DNA from: Copromyces sp. CBS 386.78
Taxonomy: Eukaryota > Ascomycota > Sordariomycetes > Sordariales > Sordariaceae
NCBI GenBank assembly: GCA_030685235.1
Contig: MU839132.1
Location: forward strand, 186,001 to 250,000
Direction: 5' to 3'
DNA: 64,000 bases
Shown here: positions 44,470-56,742 of the stretch, piece by piece
Layout: each line of letters opens with the position of its first letter
Numbering within the stretch: the first letter of the stretch is position 1
The notes under the pieces: model-generated
What the model was told of the DNA's origin: nothing
Database searches by the model: none
Seen by the model: the letters and a program-made list of their open reading frames with translations, nothing else
Made by a program: the position numbers and the translations under genes

Positions 44470-46199
44470 ACGCGATCTCGTCTGCCAGACCCCTATGAAC
44501 CGGACGCTTTCCACTTATCCAGTCGGCACATGCTATTTTTATCTACGAAATATCGATAGACCAAGAGAGAGTTCGGATGATGCTCGAGGATTTGAGAAAA
44601 CGGACAAAAAGGATGATACATGAGAGGCGAACATGATGGATCACGGACGATTTACCCGGGCCCGGCGCTACATACACCATCCACGACCTACTGCGCCTAG
44701 ACAAGCCGGCTCCGATAAGACGGCATCCTTCAAGCCGCGGTGGAGGAGAGTCGTTCAGGATATGCGTCAGGGGCATATTTGGTTGCAAAAGTGACAATGC
44801 AATCCATTGGATGTGAGGTGCGAGGAAGCATACAGCCGCGGCACTTGCTTGGAGGATTTCGCCACCTCGCAGTATGGTTCATGAGTACGATATCCGAGAA
44901 CGACAACATTATACACGCCATCTTTTGTCTGGGTGATTGGAGTATTGTGGTTGTTCCACAGAGTTGCCTTGCGGCACGCATGGTTGGGTTTACAACACCG
45001 TCAGTTCAGTGGAGGAAACAGCTGTAATGCCGTTTGTTCACAAATCTACAAGTCATTAACATCAGTGTCTTCGTCTTCGCAGGTGTTCAGATGTGCATAC
45101 AATGTCCTTTTAAGGCTCCGGAGTAGAACCCGTATGTTCAACCCCACAGCTTCAGGTCCTCATCTCACCACTGCTGGATTTCATGGTGCATCACTCAAAG
45201 AGGGAAAAGAGATGAACCACAGGCTTGACCAGCTCTCAGGAACGGGCACCCCTTGGTAACAAGGACCTTGTGTCAGTACGTGGTGACCTTGCTTTGTTCT
45301 TCAGAGCCCAAGAGGTAAGTATCCGGTTCGTTTCACTGATTTTATGATGAACGTTGGACGGGCCGTATGCCTCTTGACTAGGGGCATGTCTCCTGTTAAA
45401 TGGCACCTATGCCGACATGCTTCATGGAACTTGACATCCAGATGAGGTACCCACGGTGGGCAGGAGCATCAAGTTGTAAACCTTGGGCAGAGACAGACAT
45501 ACCGTTGCCTTTGCTCGAGTATATATATCCATTTCACCGTCTACCCGCCATCCTCCATCTTTCCAGATGGGCTTTCAACACAGACTGTCGCGCCGAAGAA
45601 TGACTGAGAAACACAATATCTGAAAAGGCAAGTCGCGAAACACGTGGACGCTTCGGCAAGTTCTAAACTAACATCGGATAAAAATCACGAGGCGACAACC
45701 AGTCACCAATGGCACGACTCTTCACCCTTCCGTTTGCAAAACCACGCTGGCCCGGCAACGCGACTGTCGATTACAAAAACAACGCGAGTCCGCGGTTCTC
45801 CCCCACCAACGTTCTCTTCTCCATCAATCACAACACTACCACGCTCACGAGTATATCAAGTCAAACCAAGGTATCTCTGTCTCATTTTTCATCGTATCCT
45901 CGATTTATCCGACCAGTGTCTATAGGTCTACCCGCACTAAGCATCAACTTCACCAGTTGAACTTGGCGCTTTTCACCTCAACGTCAACAGGGCAAACTTC
46001 GCCTTTTAGGAGCACAAGAACGCGCGCGAAGTGAAGTCATCACGATCCCGCCCCCCTTTGTCTTTTTACTCCTTGATCGCCCTGTCTTACGACGACTCAC
46101 GTCGGCACACCCGCCTTTGCTTCTATCTGAAGAGAACAGACCAAGGCTCTACTTCCTTTCTGTCCTGGAAACCTAGCATTGCCTTCCATCTGATCAGCG
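44470..46199. other. 1.7-kb intergenic stretch
   Basis: Several frames of 70-110 codons are open on both strands, but none has a domain or convincing start. C/A-rich sequence from 45960 onward looks like the leader of the next gene. Confidence 0.45.
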
Positions 46200-48068
46200 A
46201 TGGGGTTCAGGAGGATACCTCCAGTGGATTCCTACCGACCGGGGCCGCGTCGTAACAGCCACGGCCGTGACTCGCCTCGCCCTGCAGGTGGTGGATCTCA
46301 ATCCAGACATCGACGCAGATCTAACTCGCAGCAAGCATCCCCTCCCAGAGGTCATGCGGCAAGTCACCCATGGAATCACAGTGGGCGAAATTTCACTGCT
46401 CCTGGTTGGAGTTACCACCAGCATGATGCGTCTCGACACGGAGATCAACGCGCTGAAGGAGTCTCTTCCGGAGCGTTAGGAGAGATCACCAATCAGTCGC
46501 CCCTCCCAAGCCCCAGGGCAAGGCCTGGTAATAGTAGGTCGCGTGATGAAGATGATGAAGATTCACTTTTCGTCGGCGATGGTCCGGGTCCTGAGGCTTT
46601 CGAGGACTACGCCGAGCCCGAGCCCAAACCCCTTCCTCGCCCAAAACCGGCGCCGCAACAAACGGAAAACCAGAGCGGACAGTCAGAGTTTCCGGAGGCT
46701 TTTCACCGGCGCCCAGAACCGATCTCAGCCTCAAAAAGTGCTCATGGTCATTACTTTCCGCCCATGGCGAGATTTATATTATCGCCCTTGACGGCCCAGC
46801 CCGCTGCTGCTCGGACCGGGGAAAATATCCTCAAACCTCGGTACATCTCGACAACAAGTATCCCGATCGAGAAACCCACGACGCAACCAGAAACTGCTTC
46901 AAAGAAGCCGGTTACCCCGAAGACTGCTGCGTCTGTAAAGGCTGCTCCTCTCGCGAGGGCTGCTCCTCCCTCGAAGGCTGCTGCTCCCCTGAAGGCTGTT
47001 GCTCCACCGACGTCTGGCACTGGTCTGCCTCCTAAACCCCATGTTCACCTTCCTATTGGTCTGCCTCCCAAGCCCCGTATTCCTTCCAATAGGTCTCTAG
47101 AAAACGTCTCTGACTGTTCCACCCTTCAAGTCTCCAGAACCTTGGCCGTGAAAACGGATTCAAGTCCCCCTTTCCCTCCTTCCTTGTCGAGCAGGATGAC
47201 AACTTCAGGAGACGACAAATCCGCAGACCAGGAGCCACAGCAGAGCGTACATTACCCTGTTCCACTCTCAACCACCAATCCCCGCCCTCCCGACCAGTCT
47301 AGGCCCGAGAAGAAACCTGACCCCAAGCCCAGCCAAGCATCAACTCGCTCTATCCAGAAACGCAAAGTGGGCGACGCATTTGCCGCCCATGATCTCAAGA
47401 TGATCTGGAACCAGTGCTTCGAGCATCGACAAGCCCCCGATGTCTCGCGCCTCGGTCACTTCGCGCTTCCCATCCCCTCACACTCACTTCACCTCGTTTC
47501 TCCCGCGCAGCTAGAGAGAGCCAAGCGCTACGTCATTCCGGACATTATCCGGTTTGAGGTCACGCCGCTGCAGCCGGGCGGTGAGAACTCGCCCATAGAT
47601 CCAGCCAGAGCGAGACTGTTCTGTATCTCAGCTCCTGCTCCTCCTCAAGACATGGGCGAGGACATTACTCCCGCATACCACAAACTCCAACTCCGACCTT
47701 CCACATCTCGAATAGATGGCCTCGCCTGGCCCGTCTTGCGGGCTATGCAACTCAGCTGGGAACTGACAGCGCGCTGGTACAAGGAGGTCATTGTCGACTG
47801 GGGATGGGTTAGTCTGGGTCGTCTTGATCGCGAGGACACAGTCATGCCGGATGCCATGGATATTGATGGCGATGGCGAGAACGGCGGCAAGAATACCTCA
47901 CACGAAAAGAACACCGGTATGGGGCTCGGCGACTTTGTCGCTAATGAGCTGAAGAAGAACGTCGTCAAGACTAAGCATAGCTGGGACGAACCGAGGGGCT
48001 CTGCGGATATTGACGACGAGATCCGATCTTGGCTTCAGCTTCAACATCTTGGGAGGGAGCAGGATTAA
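46200..48068 (+). CDS. Pro/Ser-rich protein of unknown function
   Basis: A single frame of 622 residues starts from ATG 46200 (MGFRRIPPVDSYRPGPRRN). The first two thirds are disordered. They contain Arg/Ser-rich sequence, an acidic patch (DEDDEDSLFVGDGPG), a Pro/Lys stretch and an Ala-rich repeat (KAAPLARAAPPSKAAAPLKA). The last third looks folded: DLKMIWNQCFEHRQAPDVSR, ERAKRYVIPDIIRFEV, WPVLRAMQLSWELTARWYKE, DEIRSWLQLQHLG. Codon use is typical of the conserved genes in the window, which supports expression. I do not recognise a family. The folded C-terminal third is the part to use for homology searches. Confidence 0.7.
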   Translation: MGFRRIPPVDSYRPGPRRNSHGRDSPRPAGGGSQSRHRRRSNSQQASPPRGHAASHPWNHSGRNFTAPGWSYHQHDASRHGDQRAEGVSSGALGEITNQSPLPSPRARPGNSRSRDEDDEDSLFVGDGPGPEAFEDYAEPEPKPLPRPKPAPQQTENQSGQSEFPEAFHRRPEPISASKSAHGHYFPPMARFILSPLTAQPAAARTGENILKPRYISTTSIPIEKPTTQPETASKKPVTPKTAASVKAAPLARAAPPSKAAAPLKAVAPPTSGTGLPPKPHVHLPIGLPPKPRIPSNRSLENVSDCSTLQVSRTLAVKTDSSPPFPPSLSSRMTTSGDDKSADQEPQQSVHYPVPLSTTNPRPPDQSRPEKKPDPKPSQASTRSIQKRKVGDAFAAHDLKMIWNQCFEHRQAPDVSRLGHFALPIPSHSLHLVSPAQLERAKRYVIPDIIRFEVTPLQPGGENSPIDPARARLFCISAPAPPQDMGEDITPAYHKLQLRPSTSRIDGLAWPVLRAMQLSWELTARWYKEVIVDWGWVSLGRLDREDTVMPDAMDIDGDGENGGKNTSHEKNTGMGLGDFVANELKKNVVKTKHSWDEPRGSADIDDEIRSWLQLQHLGREQD

Positions 48069-49834
48069 GCACTGGACCACTGGACGAAGAGGGACGACTA
48101 TCTGGGGCCTTCTTTCAGAGGTCGGGCATTGCGGTCATTGCTGCGAGGTGCAGCCTGCTCTTTGACATATCACCAGAACACAAGGGTATATTGTTGTCTC
48201 ATTGGCATACCATTCTCTCATGGTCACTGCGTTCTCAAGCAAATCCACTTATCATCACTCTCTGATGACGGGACTTTCTGTTGCTTTCTTGCTGCCAGCT
48301 TGCTTTTTATTTACAATACGAAGTGGTCAGTTCTAGGAACCCGCTTCTGGACATGCTTTGGTTTTCATTGTTGGTTTTTTATGGTTCACGTTGCTGCCTC
48401 TGCGACTTACGGAGCAAGTGACAATTCACCTACAGGTAAGAAGTGGCCAATCAGTTCCACTCTTTTCCAGACAACTTCCTGACAAAAGCTTCGGACAAAG
48501 CGTTACATTGTTTTCGGGTCTAAGTTCACTTTGCTATATCAACGGAGTTTACGGAGCAAGTGGCTTGTATCGGAGATACCCCAGGGCATGTACAGAACAA
48601 GACCACATGTGGTTGAGCGCTCGTTTGATACGCATACAGACATGGTCTCAGAGGGCAGGGTTTCTTCTATCTATCCCATCCCTCTAGGTTCTGTAGCTTA
48701 GACCACTCATTTAGTGATGAATCTCCTCTCCTTCTACTTTGCACTCTCAACTTATTCTTCTGTGTTGACGTCGCCGTGATCGAACAGTGAACGAACATAA
48801 GGCAGATGATCGACAAATCTTGCTCTTTTCAGGTGAATTCTCTCTTCAGGACGTCTGAAGCAGTATCACCCTCCATCAGCAAGTGCTCTTGCATGTTCCC
48901 CTGGCCTACTAATCAACTTACATTACCCCTTTTTCTCTTTCATCTTCCTTATGCTTCTACCATTATTTGACTGTCAATCTGATGCCGAGACTGGCGAGGA
49001 GGAGGATGGTCATCGACAATAACGACGAGCTTGGCATCTCGGTTGGCCGGAACATGCCTAATATCACATATCACGACGACGTCGACAACGAGTAACGCCA
49101 CCAGTTAAACAACCCCTTTCCCTGTTTGGGTCCATCTTCATTGAGTCTGGAATCAGGTTGCATAATACCCATCCCATGTTTTCCTGTCACTCGTTGCATT
49201 TGTGTGAGTGTCTTGCTCCCGACCCATCCCTTCCTTTCAACACCCTCCTATCAGGAATTTGCCGCCCTTTTATCCACGTTGAGTGTCTGTCAACCCTCCA
49301 CCCCCACGGCGGTTTTGTCTTGACCAAGAGGCCGACCGATAGATTGGGCATTGTCATCAACATATCCATTTGATATTATCCAGGCCACACATATGGCTCC
49401 CCCACATACAATGTACCCCGGATCTAGCCTATCCGCCCAATGCTACCGTCGTCCCTCATAGGCTGCACATGCCGAATTAGAACCTTGAAGTGACAGGTTG
49501 ATATTGAACAATATCCCAGATGGAGCCCCCATGGCACTCGGCATTTCTACTTGGTGGAAAAAAGACGGCAGTTGCAAGCCACGGCAGGACAACGTGAGCG
49601 GCTCAAGATTTGTGGGCCCAACATGCTACGCATTGTCTCCGACTTATAAACCTAACCCCATGGTCCCTAGGACACTGGCCCCCCTCTTCTCAACCGTTGC
49701 CCCTTTTCAGTCGGTTCGACGGACATCCAAGTCCTTCCTCGTTCTAGGCTTTAACGTCTTTCTCACATCACCATTTCCGAGAAGCAACTCCTCTGCCCTT
49801 CATCCAGCTCCTCGACCTTCCCTCGTCACTCACA
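48069..49834. other. 1.8-kb intergenic stretch
   Basis: A 15-base word TTACGGAGCAAGTG recurs near 48408 and 48551. A 37-codon frame (48982-49095) exists but is unsupported. The rest is pyrimidine-rich promoter-like sequence ahead of the DUF1996 gene. Confidence 0.45.
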
Positions 49835-51253
49835 ATGTTCTGGACCACCCTCCTCGCGCTCTTCGCGGGCGCCGAAGCCTTGCCCCAAGGCTTCGGCGGT
49901 GGCAACCGCGTCACCATGTTCCGCTTCGGCTGTGCCCAGGTCGTCATCGACCGGGTCGACCCTCTCGTCAACCCGGGCCAGATCCCGTCTCCCCACGTGC
50001 ACCAGATCGTGGGCGGAAACGGGTTCAACGTGTCGATGCCTCACACGGACGTTTCCGAGCTCGCCAGCTGCACCACTTGCCAGTTCTCCGAGGACTTCTC
50101 CAACTACTGGACGGCGAACCTATACTTCAAGGCCCGCAACGGGACCTACAAGCGAGTGCCGCAGGGCGGCGCGGCGTTGCAGTTTAACGACCAGTTTAGC
50201 ACCCAGATTAATGGTGGTGTGCTGGTTTATTATGTGTCGGCTGATCCGGGGAAGATTACTGCTTTTAAGCCGGTGAGTTTTATTTTTCATTTTTTGAACA
50301 GATCTAGATCCCTTCCGTTTTAGTCGGACGTTGGTTGTGTGTGCTTCGGCGGTAAATATGACTCCGAACGAGCCAGACGCCGGCTAAATGCAATACCCAC
50401 GGCACAAAACAGGGATTCCGTATGCACGTCGGCGACCCGAACATGCGCTCGAGACCCAACACCAAGTTGAAGAGACAAAACTGCTACCGCTGCTACACCG
50501 GCCCCAACTTTGGCGGCGACACCGGTGCTCCGTGCCAGGATGATAAAGTGGACACGGAAGCTTTGCCCAGCAAGCCCTGCCCGGGCGGTATCCGATCCAA
50601 CATTCACTTCCCAACGTGAGATTTTTTATTTTTTATTTTTTTTTCAAGTCCCCTACATGCCTCACTCCCGTCGGAGGGAAACTGTCCACCCCGTCATCAC
50701 ATACTAACCCCCAGCCCAAAAAAAAACCACAGCTGCTGGGATGGTAAAAACCTCGACTCCCCCAACCACCAAGACCACGTAGCCTACCCGACCTCCGGGC
50801 CCGCCACCTTCCTATCGCTAGGCGGCTCCTGCCCATCCACTCACCCGGTCCGGATTCCACAGCTCATGTACGAGGTCGTCTGGGACACCACCAAGTTCAA
50901 CAACAAGGCCGACTGGCCTGCCGACGGCTCGCAGCCGTTCGTGCTCAGCACGGGCGACCCTACCGGCCTGGGCCAGCACGCCGATTACGTGTTTGGCTGG
51001 AAAGGTGATTCCCTCCAGAAGGCCATGGATACAGCGGGTTGCATGGGCGCCAAGTGCGCCACCCTCAAGACGCAGAAGATTGAGGATGCGAGGAAGTGCG
51101 CGGTTAGAAAGTTGGCTAAGGAGGATTATGATGGTTGTGAGTATTCCCCCTGAGCTGAGTGCAAGTGAATTTTGATGGTGGATTTGAATGATTGCTAACG
51201 ATATGTCTTTGGTAGGGCTTACCAAGCTTCCCGGTGTGGATATGCCGATGTAA
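49835..51253 (+). CDS. secreted DUF1996 protein
   Basis: Four exons, 49835-50272, 50413-50615, 50733-51136 and 51216-51253, have GT-AG borders and consistent phase; they give 360 residues. A signal peptide (MFWTTLLALFAGAEA, cleavage near ALPQ) is followed by the DUF1996 signatures: RFGCAQVVIDRVDPLVNPG, SPHVHQIVGGNGFN, CTTCQFSEDFSNYWTANLYF, the GFRMHVGDP turn, RSNIHFPTCWDGKNLDS and CPSTHPVRIPQLMYEVVWD. Many paired cysteines support an extracellular fold. The last exon is only 12 codons (WLTKLPGVDMPM). The family is abundant in the secretomes of wood- and litter-degrading fungi, but its activity is not established. Nothing is truncated. Confidence 0.88.
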
Positions 51254-52513
51254 TAGAAGAGGCACTGCTTGTGTTGGGTGTTGGTTAGAATTTTGATCTT
51301 TGGAGGGGGGTTGTGGTGGACATTAGGCATTCTTACTCTTTCGATGCAGACAAGTTGACTCCTCAATGCTGGAGTTTTTTTTAGTGCAGACCAATCTAGT
51401 CAAGTACAAGACCATTCCCAAGCCTCCCTCGCGTATAATCAACGACATCGTAACTGGCAATTATCTATATCGATTCATGCTGTGACCAAGGAAACACGAT
51501 CGTTACTGTTGTCGGTGGAAGCTGAGCCGGAGGCCTGTCCGGCTCGGACTCCCGAACCGGATGGAATTTTGCTATGCTTGTTCCAGGTCGGAGAGGGAAA
51601 GGTCGTTGAGGGACTCGAATGATGTGTATGAATCGTGTTGCGTGTGGAAGGGCGACGATAGAAAAGCCGCTTGTTTTTGTTGTGGTAACGGAAGAGGAGA
51701 AACAGAAAACAAACTACTCCCAGGACCTGAACAGTGAATGGGCGCTCAAAGCACGGATTCCCAACACATTGGATGAACCAAATGGATTAGAGAGAGGCGG
51801 AACCATTTTGTTGTCTCTGTATATCCGATACCCCGAGTCTTAACGATTCAGAATGGTCCTCGTCACAGATGAGGAAAACGGATGTTAGGACCTGGAAGAA
51901 AGCGGAAACCAAATGATGAGAATTTGATGGTTTGTTTGTTTGTTTGGTGAGAAAGAGAAAGAGAAAGAGAAAGGGGCCTGTCAGTTTCCAGTTAAATACC
52001 TCAAGAAGGAAAAGTGTGATGGGGACAGCTTTAGAGTGGAGAGGGACCTGAATCACCAACACCAGGGTGACCGTAAAAGGAAAGGTTCAAGTGTGCAATA
52101 AAACTGGAAAAGTTTGTAATTCTGCTGAGGCAATGAAAAAAAAAAAAGACCAAAGGGCAGAGGAGGCTCAGTTATATCCATGTCCTTCGTCCCCCTTCCA
52201 GCTGCAATGCCAATGCCTCGTTCCTTCCCAAGTTGCTTCCTTTCTGCCTGGTGACCTCTTTCCACTTGCCATAGAGGTTCCCAGGGGCTCTTTCTGTGTC
52301 TATAATGACTCCTTCCTGTCTACATTCGGGGTCTGCAAGGAAGGTGCTCCTGGAGGCGGCTGTGCTGATGGTGGGTAGCAGCATTGTTTGATGGTGCAAG
52401 GGGAAAAAAAGGAGAAAAAGAGAGATAGAGGGAATGATTATGAAGTGTATGGCGAGTCCAGCCAGATATGTATTAAACAAAACGCAAATTATCAACAACC
52501 AACCCATCACCCC
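51254..52513. other. convergent 3' flanks
   Basis: The stretch includes TTTG x4 followed by GAGAAA repeats at 51930-51972 and an A-run near 52135. No gene was recognised. Confidence 0.5.
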
Positions 52514-53758
52514 CTACCAATATGCCAACTCCCCATCAGCAGCTCCATTGCCATCAATGACAAAAGCAATATCGTCCTCAGACTTGTCCCGGAAGTCATC
52601 CGCCGTGTGAAGCACCACACCCGCATGAAGCAGCTTCGAAAGGGGCTCCTGTTCCTGAACCAGCTCCTTCAGCTCAAAGAACTTATCGCGCCATACCCCA
52701 CCGTCCTCCGTCGCAAGCCGATACAGATCGTCCCTGCTGCAGCTCCCAAACACCTGCAGGAAGCAGTTCTCCAAATCCCTCCACAGCTTTCTGTCGGCCT
52801 TGATGTGCCGCTTCACGGGCGTTTCCGCCTCGGTGAGCAGGCAGTGGAAGATCTTGTACATGGTGTCCAATGCGAGAAACTTGGCCTCGAACGAGGGCGA
52901 TCCGTTTCCGTTGAGGTTCGAGGGGTCTACGGTCGAGGCTAGCGAGCGGAGAATGTCGTGCACCCGTGCGGCGGCAATCTCGGGGACGCCAACCTCTGTC
53001 TGGCCTGGAAGCCACGGTGAGTTGAGGTCGCAACCGGCGTTCAGGTCCTGGCGGGCTTGGGCTAGCAAAGCTCGGTGACCGGTTTCGTCGACCGTGTCGT
53101 TGTTGCTGCCTCCTTCCGGAACGACACAACCCAATGCGTGGGCGGGGACGGGGCCGACCAGGTCGCAGAACAGGTCCGGGTCCCACGTCTCGTCGAACTT
53201 ACGGGCGCACCAGCACTCGGCGTCGGCGAAGGTGAAGGGCTTTTGTTGGTGGCGGCGCAGGTTCATGATTTGCCGCTGCTGGTGCTCGATGGTGGCGTTG
53301 TAGGCTTTGGCGACGAAGAGGTTCATGGACTCTTGCTGCTCGCCGTTTGTTCCAAGTGTCTTCCACAGCTCCGAGAGACTGGCCTGATTGTCTTCGAGGA
53401 AGCGGTACATCTTGAGGACTTGGTTGTCGGTGAACTTGGTGTTCTTCTGGAGGCTTAGGCGACGGGGCACTTTGATGATGGTGCAGCCATCAACATTTTC
53501 CAGCTGGTGGGTGTGAAACAGATCGGTGTCTTCGATGCTCTTGGTGTTGGCGGCGAGCACGGCCTGAGGTTCGTAGACGGAGGAGAAAGCCATGGTGAGT
53601 GATGTGTGCGGTGTTGGAGGCGGTTGCTGAGTGGCTAAGATGTCAGGATACTGAAAAGAGCTTGAAAGTGAAGTGCTTGCTGTGTTGAATGCTTGTTTGT
53701 CTTGAGTGCTCGATGTCTTGTTCTGAAATTTCCTCGAATGTGTTGGAGTGATTGCCAT
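52514..53758 (-). CDS. unrecognised helical protein
   Basis: This is one uninterrupted frame of 414 residues. The ATG at 53593 (MAFSSVYEPQAVLAANT), giving 359 residues, looks like the better start, because the 55 residues before it are low-complexity Ser/Thr/Gln and read like leader. From there the protein is rich in predicted helix: NQVLKMYRFLEDNQASLSEL, ATIEHQQRQIMNLRRHQQKP, FEAKFLALDTMYKIFHCLL, LWRDLENCFLQVFGSCSRDD. It ends DDIAFVIDGNGAADGELAYW. There is no signal peptide or membrane segment. I do not recognise the family. Codon bias is strong, so expression is likely. Confidence 0.68.
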   Translation of the reverse strand: MAITPTHSRKFQNKTSSTQDKQAFNTASTSLSSSFQYPDILATQQPPPTPHTSLTMAFSSVYEPQAVLAANTKSIEDTDLFHTHQLENVDGCTIIKVPRRLSLQKNTKFTDNQVLKMYRFLEDNQASLSELWKTLGTNGEQQESMNLFVAKAYNATIEHQQRQIMNLRRHQQKPFTFADAECWCARKFDETWDPDLFCDLVGPVPAHALGCVVPEGGSNNDTVDETGHRALLAQARQDLNAGCDLNSPWLPGQTEVGVPEIAAARVHDILRSLASTVDPSNLNGNGSPSFEAKFLALDTMYKIFHCLLTEAETPVKRHIKADRKLWRDLENCFLQVFGSCSRDDLYRLATEDGGVWRDKFFELKELVQEQEPLSKLLHAGVVLHTADDFRDKSEDDIAFVIDGNGAADGELAYW

Positions 53759-54564
53759 TTGTATCCGGGATGTCTCCTACTTGGTCGATCACAAATGGAG
53801 GGATGACACCAAGTCAATCCTGAGATTGTGAAGATATCATCATCATCATGACCCGTTGCGTGGAACTTGGGTAGCTTTGCTCACACAGCGAGCGGCTAGA
53901 GTAGAGGTGCCAGCACCATTACCAGCGAAAGGCAGGACGGTTCCCATTTTGCAGTCAGAACCATCTTCCCAAAGACCCTTGGAGTCCCCGCGTTGAGTCC
54001 AATTGACATTGTGACGTGTGTGTGATGGGAAGAGGGAGTAATTATGATTTTGGTGGTCGTTCTGGGATGGTGGTGGTGGTACTGTAGGTAGTACTGAAAA
54101 GTGATGACATGGTAGAAAAACGCCAAAAGGGCAGTGGGGCAAGCTGCTATAACCGTGTGACAGCCAGGCGTGCCTAGCCGAGATGTGTAGGTATTACATA
54201 AGGTGCCTGGCACTTGCATCTTCTGTCATGGTGCACTTTTAATTGCATGAGAAGGGAAAAGGGGAAGAGCAGACCAACCAAGCGTCATCAGCGTGCATGA
54301 TGCATCCATCCTCATGTGAAGTCAGACGAGCGCAGAAGACAGAAATTCAATTACCCAACCCTAAATGATGGAAATATTACGTATAGTGCAGCTCCCTTAT
54401 ACTCGCTCGCTCATCCAGACCTCAGATCCCTTTCCCATGCATCTTTGACGGCTTGGATAATAGCCATTACGTCCAGCTCTTCCTTTCCACTGATACCCAA
54501 ACATGATCGTTCACCAGTCCTACCATAGTCCTCAGTCCACCCGAATTTCTGAAGCAGCCAACCC
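53759..54564. other. intergenic
   Basis: No coding region was recognised. ATC/ATG triplet runs (53838-53850) and GGT repeats (near 54070) are the only structure seen. Confidence 0.5.
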
Positions 54565-55578
54565 TCATCTCCTACTCCTACTCCCACTCCCGCCCGGACT
54601 TCCACCACCACTCCTCGGCTGAAGCGCACCCAACGGATTCGGAACCGGAACCGGCTCCCAACTCCCATCCACAAATGTATAAGCAACATCGGTGCAGTCC
54701 GGACAGACCTCTACCCCGGGAGTCTGAATCTGGTGCGAATAAGTCACAATGTTCGTCGTTCTCGTCCCCCGCTCCACCGGCGGCCGGTTGTCTCTAACTC
54801 TCACATGCAAGCAGGCAGGGTTCGTGCACTGCAAAGGGTGCGTGGCCTCGTTGTTGTTCCGATGACAGAAACAACAAACCCAGTCGAAGGAATGGATGGG
54901 CATGCGAGGGACGGTTATTCCCGGTGCTTCATCCCGCACCTGGACGACGTGGTGCGTGCTGGGACCTTGGGGGCCGAGGTCGGAGGCTGGTGCAGCGATG
55001 CGGAAGGAGCTTGGTTGTAATGGTTGTTGATCCTCTGGTCGTGATCCAAACTCCCAGCGATTACGAGGTACCGAGGTAGGTGGCTCCCGTCGTTGTTGTT
55101 GCTGGACAGGGTCTTGTTGTGCTAGGTATTGTTGTACTGCCTGTGCTGCTGGAATCGAGCCCCCGAGATGACGAGGTACGGAGGATAGTGGTCCTACTGG
55201 TCTTGCAAATGGATTGAACCTGTGACTCTCTTTCTCTTTGCCTTTGGCGGCAGGAGGAGGAGGCGGAGGCTTATTATTTTGCACTGCTGGTCGTGGTCCG
55301 GAGGACCCGGCCACGGAGGGTTGCTTCCACGTAAATTTCGATGTTGAAGGAGGAGGTTGTGAGGCTCGGCCACGGCCACTGGAACTGGGGCCAGGGGAAG
55401 ACCGCGGCGGCGGTGAGGGTTTGGCAGGAGCCTTTCCGGATTTCTTCGAGGGTTTTGCGGGAGTCTTAGGCATGGTTGGATCGTTACTTGTAGAAGGCTT
55501 CTGTTGCGTTAGTTGCTTTTTCAGGTTTACGGAATCACCACCCTTGTAAAAACCAGACATGTAACCTGAACGACCCAT
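54565..55578 (-). CDS. Pro-rich protein with zinc-ribbon-like cysteines
   Basis: A single frame of 337 residues starts at ATG 55578 (MGRSGYMSGFYKGGD). The first 200 residues are Pro/Ser/Lys/Gln-rich and disordered. The C-terminal 100 hold paired cysteines: WVCCFCHRNNNEATH, LQCTNPACLHVRVRD, then VEVCPDCTDVAYTFVDG. Spacing and the surrounding aromatic residues suggest one or two zinc ribbons, like those in many fungal proteins of unknown role. The tail is Gly/Ser/Arg-rich. It is divergent from the Gln-rich gene at 56743, which also ends in a cysteine-paired module. The zinc ribbon is inferred from spacing. Confidence 0.68.
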   Translation of the reverse strand: MGRSGYMSGFYKGGDSVNLKKQLTQQKPSTSNDPTMPKTPAKPSKKSGKAPAKPSPPPRSSPGPSSSGRGRASQPPPSTSKFTWKQPSVAGSSGPRPAVQNNKPPPPPPAAKGKEKESHRFNPFARPVGPLSSVPRHLGGSIPAAQAVQQYLAQQDPVQQQQRREPPTSVPRNRWEFGSRPEDQQPLQPSSFRIAAPASDLGPQGPSTHHVVQVRDEAPGITVPRMPIHSFDWVCCFCHRNNNEATHPLQCTNPACLHVRVRDNRPPVERGTRTTNIVTYSHQIQTPGVEVCPDCTDVAYTFVDGSWEPVPVPNPLGALQPRSGGGSPGGSGSRSRR

Positions 55579-56742
55579 TCTTTTTCTTTCGTTGGTAGGA
55601 GAGAACTAAGAAGAGGGTATACCTTACCTACTAGGTTAAGTAGGCTGCGCGGTTTTGAATCTGAAGTTCTTCTTGAGTAACTGCTGGCGCTCGAGTGTCA
55701 GGGATGGTTTTCTCTGTGTTCTGGTTGACGATGCTGGGAACTCGTTATGTGTCTGATGCTATCGTATAGAACTTTCCCGGGGCTGATGATCTCTTATACG
55801 ACGTCGATGACATGGTCTGCTGCCATGTCCCATCCGTGGTAGCTCCATGCTCGCCTCGTATATTCTCTTCTTCCGCGATGCCTGACATTGAAGATTCAGG
55901 AGCTCGTCGGACTAACCCATTGCGTTTGTCGCGAGCATTGTGACCAGAATAGCTTCCTTTTAATCGTCAAGAAAGATGGACGAGAAATCTCTTGAAGACC
56001 TTTGGGTAACTAACCGTGCCGGTAAACCTTGCAAAGAAATATCATTGGTGTTCTTTCTTTACACGGGAAGTAAACCGCGGAGCTACCCCTGCACCGGCCG
56101 GCAATCTTTTTTCGGTTGCCGTCCAAAAACCTGTGACGTCTTTGTAGAATCTTTTTTTGCCGCCCTTTAGTTCTTGTTTTTAGCTTTTTGTGCAATAATG
56201 GTTGCTGAGTGTCGGCTTGCCATAACCCTCTTCTTGTTTTTGGTTGACACTTGGCATCGGATTCAGATTCCATATACGACTCCTCGTTTGCAACATATGG
56301 TCCGAGTGTCGCTGGTGTTTCGAATTAGCTGTCTGTCACGATGTCAGCTGCCATCGAGGGGAAAAGGGCCTAGAGAAAGGTTGTTGATTTTACACACCTC
56401 ACGGATGTAATATGCGAAACATGAATGGAGAAGGTTCTGTGAAGGCTGTCTGTGGTGGGTAGTTCTTGACGCCGTTAATTTTGTTGCAAGCGAACTTCGA
56501 TCAGGATCTCTTCACCACGCCTTGAGTCTTTCAACCGTGATGTAGAACCTCCTGGATGTTCCACCGAAGTGGCTGCGTAAAAGGTAACCACAACAACCAG
56601 GACAAGTCATAAACCTTTTCAAGATTCCTCCTCTGTGCCCATATAAACAGTTTCCTGTCCTGCCTCTGTGATGGTTGGAATTTCTTCTTCCTTTTGCATC
56701 CCACGCAACTATTCTCGAGCAACAACTGCCAGTTCTCTCGGC
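55579..56742. other. divergent promoter of the two zinc-ribbon-type genes
   Basis: This 1.16-kb region has no convincing coding sequence. A CAAG/TACCTACTAGGT-like inverted word lies near 55620-55640, close to the minus-strand start. Confidence 0.45.

Noticed and set aside
48405..48562. 15-base word repeated twice (TTACGGAGCAAGTG)
   Set aside because: Too short and its flanks do not match; probably coincidence.
48982..49095. 37-codon frame starting MPRLARRRMVIDNNDE
   Set aside because: It reads plausibly, but it is short, isolated and without a clear neighbouring exon; not enough to call a gene.
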